DNA from: Hofstenia miamia
Taxonomy: Eukaryota; Xenacoelomorpha; Acoela; Hofsteniidae
NCBI GenBank assembly: GCA_900660155.1
Contig: CABFPE010000120.1
Span: forward strand, 1,078,657 to 1,142,656
Reading direction: 5' to 3'
DNA length: 64,000 nucleotides
A model generated the notes under the pieces. The model saw nothing but the letters and a program-made list of their open reading frames with translations, was not told the DNA's origin and searched no databases. This document shows, one piece after another, positions 59,160 through 64,000 of this stretch. The translations under genes were made by a program, and so were the position numbers. Each line of letters opens with the position of its first letter. Within the stretch, counting starts at the first letter, position 1.

Positions 59160-60076
59160 TCTTAGTTACGCCGAAGAATTAAAATCAAGACAGTATTGTT
59201 TCAACACGATGGTGTACCACCTCATTTTGGTACAATTTTTTTTGTAAACCCATTTACCACCTCGAACGGGTTATCGGCCGCGGGTATGGTGTCTCTTTGC
59301 CTCCAAGATCACCGGACCTTAGTCCAATAGATTTTTACTTTNTGGGTGAATTTATTCACTGAGCACTTATTAAATTTTCTATTTACAATCATTAAATGAT
59401 GACATAGCGTCTTTAAACAGTTTAGATTTCAAATACATCTTCACATGTAAGCATTGGTATGCATTTGATCCTTGAATTTCGATTTCATCTTGTTTATACT
59501 AGTTTGTAATTGTAACATCCTCCACCTGGCCTATTTGCGCCGTGTATTATTAGTACTCAGTAAATTGTGGGCGAGGAGTTACTAAGTTGTTGAACCGTCA
59601 AACTTTTCTCTCTTATTAACTAGTTATGATAATTAAATAACTGAGCATTGACTATCACTGTTTAGGTGAAGGAGTCGTATGGCGTTTCCTCTTCAGTTNT
59701 TGTAAACCCATTTACCACCTCGAACGGGTTATCGGCCGCGGGTATGGTGTCTCTTTGCCTCCAAGATCACCGGACCTTAGTCCAATAGATTTTTACTTTT
59801 GATTTTGTCTATAAGAAAGGGTGTATCATAAGTTTATCCCACATCTATCGCCGATTTGAAAGACAAAATCAGTGAAGGAATCATAACTGATGAGTTCACA
59901 ATTTGGATCATGGTGTTAAACTTTGTGTTAATCAGAGTGGTGGATCATTTGAACATTTATTGTAATATTCAAGTAAAATCCCAAGATAAGTTTTTTTGCT
60001 AAATTGATAAAAAATCAAATGACTTTTGTTTTCTTACTCACCTTAGAAAAATTGCAATCATCATGGGCAACCCTGT
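59160..60076 (+). mobile_element. Mariner-type transposon relic, disturbed by an assembly duplication
   Basis: VLFQHDGVPPHFG at about 59192-59230 matches the mariner FQQDGAPPHxG block. PPRSPDLSPIDFYF near 59300-59340, one base out of frame with its upstream part, matches WPPRSPDLxPxDFxxWG. The C-terminal LKDKISEGIITDEF follows at about 59845-59890. The right end GGGCAACCCTG/TA at 60065-60076 fits a TACAGGGT-type terminus. The stretch 59343-59698, flanked by Ns, interrupts it, and 59700-59799 repeats 59242-59341. The left terminus was not found. Confidence 0.65.
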
Positions 60077-60769
60077 ATATATTAGGGGAATAACTGCATA
60101 ATTAATTAGCCAATTACATTTATCGATATTATAAAATGAAAAGCGAATATATTTTATTATTATATATAAACCAAATGAATTCTATTTTTTGAATTAAATT
60201 TACTCTATTAATGTTGATTCAACTTGCTACTAGAAGATTCTTGTTTGATATCTATGACATAATGCCTCAACTTCTGTACTATCTACTCAACTGGTCATGA
60301 GGTAATATATTAACAACTTAGGATATGTACTTACAATCTACCATTCTTAAAAATTGTGAGCATGAAATATAATTTTATAGAATTTTTAATTAATTTCAAG
60401 TTAATGGAAATTATTGAGTCCAATATAAATGCATCAAAACAAACAACTGAGATATCAAGGGTTGTAGTAAATGGGCAACTGTTAATACGTCTCAGATATC
60501 TTAGTACAAGCTTTTAACTCCTTGGCATTTACAAAACTTCAATGTCTTATTTAGTTTTGAAGTATTGCTTTAATTGTTATCATTTGCATTCTAATTATTA
60601 AAAAAGCTTAATCTTAGAAAATTACTTGAGAAGTAAGTAAAAATATGTGAATTATGCAAATGTAAGTATAGATTGGGTTAAAAGAAGTGGCCTCAGTACA
60701 GGTTTTGTTTTTAGCACTTTCTGGCAGACTTGTCTAAGCTCGGCTCGGCTACTTTAAATTTTTTGCGTC
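60077..60769. other. AT-rich, no gene recognised
   Basis: A GAGCC-type patch (AGCTCGGCTCGGCT, about 60737) hints at a second, truncated copy of the 49.8-kb MITE. Confidence 0.5.
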
Positions 60770-60998
60770 AATAAATATCCAATTTTTGCAGTGGCCTCCA
60801 AATTCTCCCGACGTTAACCCAATAGAAATTCTCAAGGATGAAGGGGAAAAGAAAAACCCCAAAACTGTGCAAGAATTATGGGATTTTATTTTGGAATTGC
60901 AACATGTCATAACAGAGGCGATTCGAGTCAATTTGATGAACGTGATTCTTAGACGTCTCGGTGCATGTTTTGCGAGCAAAGAGAAACTTTTGCAGTAA
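60770..60998 (+). mobile_element. Tc1/mariner C-terminal fragment
   Basis: Open to a stop at 60996-60998. Begins QWPPNSPDVNPIEIL, the Tc1 WPPxSPDLNPIE signature, then KNPKTVQELWDFI, a segment of the usual TVEELW form, and VILRRLGACFASK. The upstream two thirds of the transposase are absent. The downstream ATATCTCGGCCAAATTG is often seen near Tc1-type 3' ends. Confidence 0.8.
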
Positions 60999-61196
60999 CT
61001 TTTTTTAGTTTTCAGAAAATGAAAGTATAGGCTTTTTTGGTAAATATTTCTAAAATATTAATTATATCTCGGCCAAATTGTTTGATCCAAACTATATGAT
61101 GAGAGAGCTATATTATAGAAAGTTCTGTAAGCAGTTTAGACAATAGTACTAACATTTGATTTATCTATTTGGAGTTACTTAGATTGAAAATTACAA

Positions 61197-61200
<4 letters not shown>

Positions 61201-61228
<28 letters not shown>
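61201..61228. repeat. (TA)n microsatellite
   Basis: 14 TA units. Confidence 0.95.
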
Positions 61229-61231
<3 letters not shown>

Positions 61232-61390
61232 GTTATTACGGCTTCATGCACTGATTCGATTAATCAATGGGTCAAAGCCAAAGAATGTACATGGAGTCAC
61301 TACTTATCAATCCGAATTTGGTCCGTATCCAATACTATATAATCCTCAATCGGCATCTAACTCACTACCAATGCAAAAAAATGTACAGTA
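61227..61390 (+). CDS. Candidate exon D related to exon C
   Basis: Open stretch containing KNVHGVTTYQSEFGPYP and ILYNPQSASNSLPMQ. Its TTYQSEF resembles STYQSDY of exon C, and the composition matches exons A-C. A GT in AAAAAT/GTACAG at about 61382 could be a donor. No good acceptor is visible next to the (TA)n run, so the left edge is uncertain; it may start at AAAG/CC (about 61278). It could be an alternative or downstream exon of the same gene, or a decayed duplicate. Confidence 0.35.
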
Positions 61391-61736
61391 CATCTTTGTA
61401 AAATATTGTGGGTTTGCACTTAAACTTGAAATTCCAAAATTTTAAGATGCATGCCGTTTATTTTTGATGCTAACACCTCTATTCTAACTTCTAAGCCAGT
61501 GACCATCTTTGGGCGATCAATTTGATGGAATAATTATATTTAAATTATACCGTATAAGCATGCCGCCCCAACAAACTGAAGCTTGCAAACTTGAAAAGTA
61601 TTTATAAAAAACTTTGCAAGTTATACATGTATCTGCAAGATTTGCAAGTAACTTGCAAATATTTGCAATTATTATACAAAGCTTGCAAAGTACAAAGTAA
61701 GAACTTAGCAAGCTAACCAAGTATCTGAAAAATTTG

Positions 61737-61739
<3 letters not shown>

Positions 61740-61773
<34 letters not shown>
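61740..61773. repeat. (TA)n microsatellite
   Basis: About 17 TA units inside the TTGCAAG element. Confidence 0.95.
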
Positions 61774-61781
<8 letters not shown>

Positions 61782-62441
61782 CTTTTACTATTCAATAAAT
61801 TTCGAAAAAAATATTCAAATATCATTTACAAAATCCAAAATATGCAAATGTTTTTCATTTTGTTGAGTTTTCATTCTTGTGAGGAGTGCCCAATACATAA
61901 AAAATTATGAAAATTTAACACGTAAAAAATTTTTTTACCAGAATTTCACTTATGCAGGTGATCATCTGGAAATATAGTTGATTAGAAGCATGTCAATTAT
62001 AAATAACTGTTTGTGAATATTACAAAACTTCTGAAATTTAAATAATTTGTTAATGATTTTTTGAATTTTAATCAAAATATTTAAAGAAAATTCTACAAAG
62101 TATAAATTACCTTACTAGAAAAAAGTGTTCATGCAAATTTAGTGTTTTAACCCTTTCAAGCATCACACAAGCACAAGTGTCAGCCTGTTTCTCAAAACTT
62201 ACATTACATGCATTTTAAAACATAAAGGAGTTTACAGATCTTAAGGCGCTTGCATGGTATCATTTACTGGGTATCCACACAAATATGAAATACAGAGCAT
62301 ATAGTAAAACATTTTTTAATCGTTAATTAAAATATTTAAATCACTTAGAAGTGGTTTAAAAAATGTTCAGAATGTGAATTTTAAGAACTTAGGAACGGTT
62401 TAGAAATCACTTATAAGTGGTTTATACCGCTTAACCAATAT

Positions 62442-62477
62442 CATGGAGTTCTGCTGTTATAATATCAGAACTCCATG
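62442..62477. repeat. Perfect 12-bp hairpin
   Basis: CATGGAGTTCTG (62442-62453) and CAGAACTCCATG (62466-62477) pair perfectly across a 12-base loop. CCAATAT flanks the hairpin directly on both sides. Confidence 0.9.
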
Positions 62478-62778
62478 CCAATATTTAGTAAACGTTTTAC
62501 AATATCGTCGATTGACACTAGATGGCATTCAGCAATAGGTTAGAAATGTTATTATATTATTAATACATTTAGAAAACGCATAATGTATATTAAAACGTCT
62601 TACAAAATTTTATATTTATATGAGAATCATTCAAAGTTCTATTTTATATTGGAAAACAATTAAAATTACAATGAAAATACATACAAAACTGGCAAAGAAC
62701 TTGCAAATACTTTGCAAGATTTGCAAAATTTTTTGCAGAATACTTTTGCAAGTTTTGCAAGTTTCATTTTACTGGGTA

Positions 62779-64000
62779 TATCTTCAAATTCAAATAAAAT
62801 ATTATGTTGTAAGTTTAACCCTATTTCCACTAGGGATTTTTCAAAATCTGTAATGACTTCAACAAAAAATATTTAAATGATTAAAACTCATGAATTAATG
62901 AAGATATTTAAAATATAAGAACACCACAAGATAGAGAATTGTCTCCTATTGTCCGCAAACCTCTGACTTACAGCACGGCGCGCCTTGACAGGACTGACAC
63001 AGATTTTCTTCAAAATAAAAATATTTCAGGTTAGTTTTTGTTCCATGGGAATTAGAACTGTCTCATTATTTAAACACTAGGTTTGGAAATAATTAATAAT
63101 TTTACAAAAATCAAGAAGCATATACTAAGCTTTTCAAGTAGAAATTATATAGTTATATACTTAGGATGCAATTATATAAATGTATAAATATTTTTCTAAA
63201 AATATTATATCATATTGGTTTACGTTATTTTTAATATATTATTTTAATTACTACATTATTTTATATTTCATTATATTATTAAAAATTAAAATAATAATAA
63301 TAGTAGTTGTATTATTATATGCAGTGGCAAGAAACGAACTACAATTATTTCTTTAAACCTTTAATTTTTTAAAGTTGCTTAAAGATGTTTTATGATACTA
63401 AATGATGTCTAAAAATCTATAATTCTCTATAAAATGCTTAATATGTTTGTATAATCCACATATTGCAATGTATATAAACGGCTTACTGAAAAGGCTTTTT
63501 GGATTTAGAATTGATATGGGATGAAATTATATACAATTATCAATAGTTATATTATCGATCCAAGAAGACATAATTAGATATATTTTGCAAGTTATATAAT
63601 TTCCCAACAAATAGTATATGCAAGCCCAGATATTGCAGTTTTACAACAACTAAATAAGGGTGCGGCACCAAATGATAATAACAGGGATGTTGCTATCATT
63701 GCTCTTTTAGTTTATTATTGGTCATATTTTGCCCCTACCTGGCGTAGGCTAAGGCTGGCCCTGCATACCCATAGATGTTCACATGTAAGAACATTTCAAT
63801 ATTTGTTTACAGACGTCGATAAATTTGTTCAAACTACGGAAAAATCAGTTTGTGACGTAAAAGTAACACTAGTAGAAATAAAGTTAATAAACTAAACACG
63901 CTGCCAACAGATATTCCTATAGTAACTAGAAATTAAGCAGAAAGTCTTTGCAATACAAAAGCAATGGGAATGTTGACTAAACAAACATTTTTTCATATTG
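62779..64000. other. AT-rich, no gene recognised
   Basis: Nothing assignable. Small GC patch near 62975 (GGCGCGCC palindrome) and another near 63740-63765. Confidence 0.5.

Larger units (their letters stand above)
61563..62778. mobile_element. Putative non-autonomous element with TTGCAAG-rich inverted ends
   Basis: The left end CCCCAACAAACTGAAGCTTG and the inverted right end CCCAGTAAAATGAAACTTGC match imperfectly (about 15 of 20). Both arms carry clusters of TTGCAAG/CTTGCAA (61585-61740 and 62690-62765). A (TA)n run (61740-61773) and a hairpin lie inside. No coding region and no clear target duplication. Confidence 0.5.

Noticed and set aside
1-64000. Bacterial operon, CRISPR array or phage content
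   Set aside because: Base composition, spliced exons and eukaryotic transposon families throughout; the only regular repeat array is a contiguous satellite without spacers.

Overview
The window is about 64 kb of AT-rich (roughly 70% A+T) animal nuclear DNA. Spliced exons, GLI/GLIS/ZIC-type zinc fingers, Tc1/mariner, hAT, P-element, LINE, copia, gypsy and Polinton relics, and many (TA)n runs all point to an invertebrate metazoan. I cannot name the species. No bacterial operons, CRISPR arrays, rRNA or tRNA genes were seen. Most of the window is layered mobile-element debris with a few host exons.

Layout. 1.5-4.2 kb: a copia-like fossil interrupted by an internally deleted P-element/THAP transposon with 66-bp inverted ends. 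4.4-6.2 kb (minus): a decayed Polinton/Maverick-type major capsid gene. 7.5-9.2 kb: a diverged direct duplication. 9.4-17.5 kb: a less AT-rich block holding a Ty3/gypsy-like fossil, followed in the same orientation by about 3.4 kb of coding-like sequence I cannot assign. 19.9-20.8 kb: a Tc1-like relic. 22.5 kb: a hAT MITE. 23.1-25.3 kb: LINE endonuclease/RT pieces. 27.0-27.9 kb: a damaged GLI/GLIS/ZIC zinc-finger gene with a plausible core promoter. 28.8-30.2 kb: a second gypsy-like fossil. 34.5 kb: another hAT MITE. 36.2-36.9 kb: LINE RT (minus). 37.3-42.4 kb: a homogeneous 48-bp satellite, 105 units. 43.5-45.2 kb: hAT and Tc1/mariner relics. 46.3 and 49.8 kb: two more hAT-like MITEs.

50.8-61.4 kb: a plus-strand host gene can be traced as three phase-compatible exons (A 50.8, B 55.8, C 58.3 kb) and a possible fourth (D 61.2 kb). 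It encodes a Tyr/Pro/Ser/Arg-rich protein with a TYQS motif in C and D. Its introns carry a LINE (56.1-57.4 kb, minus), a dispersed repeat and mariner/Tc1 relics. The last 2.5 kb are AT-rich with a TTGCAAG-rich inverted-end element.

Three places (23.1-24.4, 49.6-51.8 and 59.2-59.8 kb) show sequence repeated on both sides of single-N junctions. These look like scaffolding artefacts and should not be counted as biological duplications.
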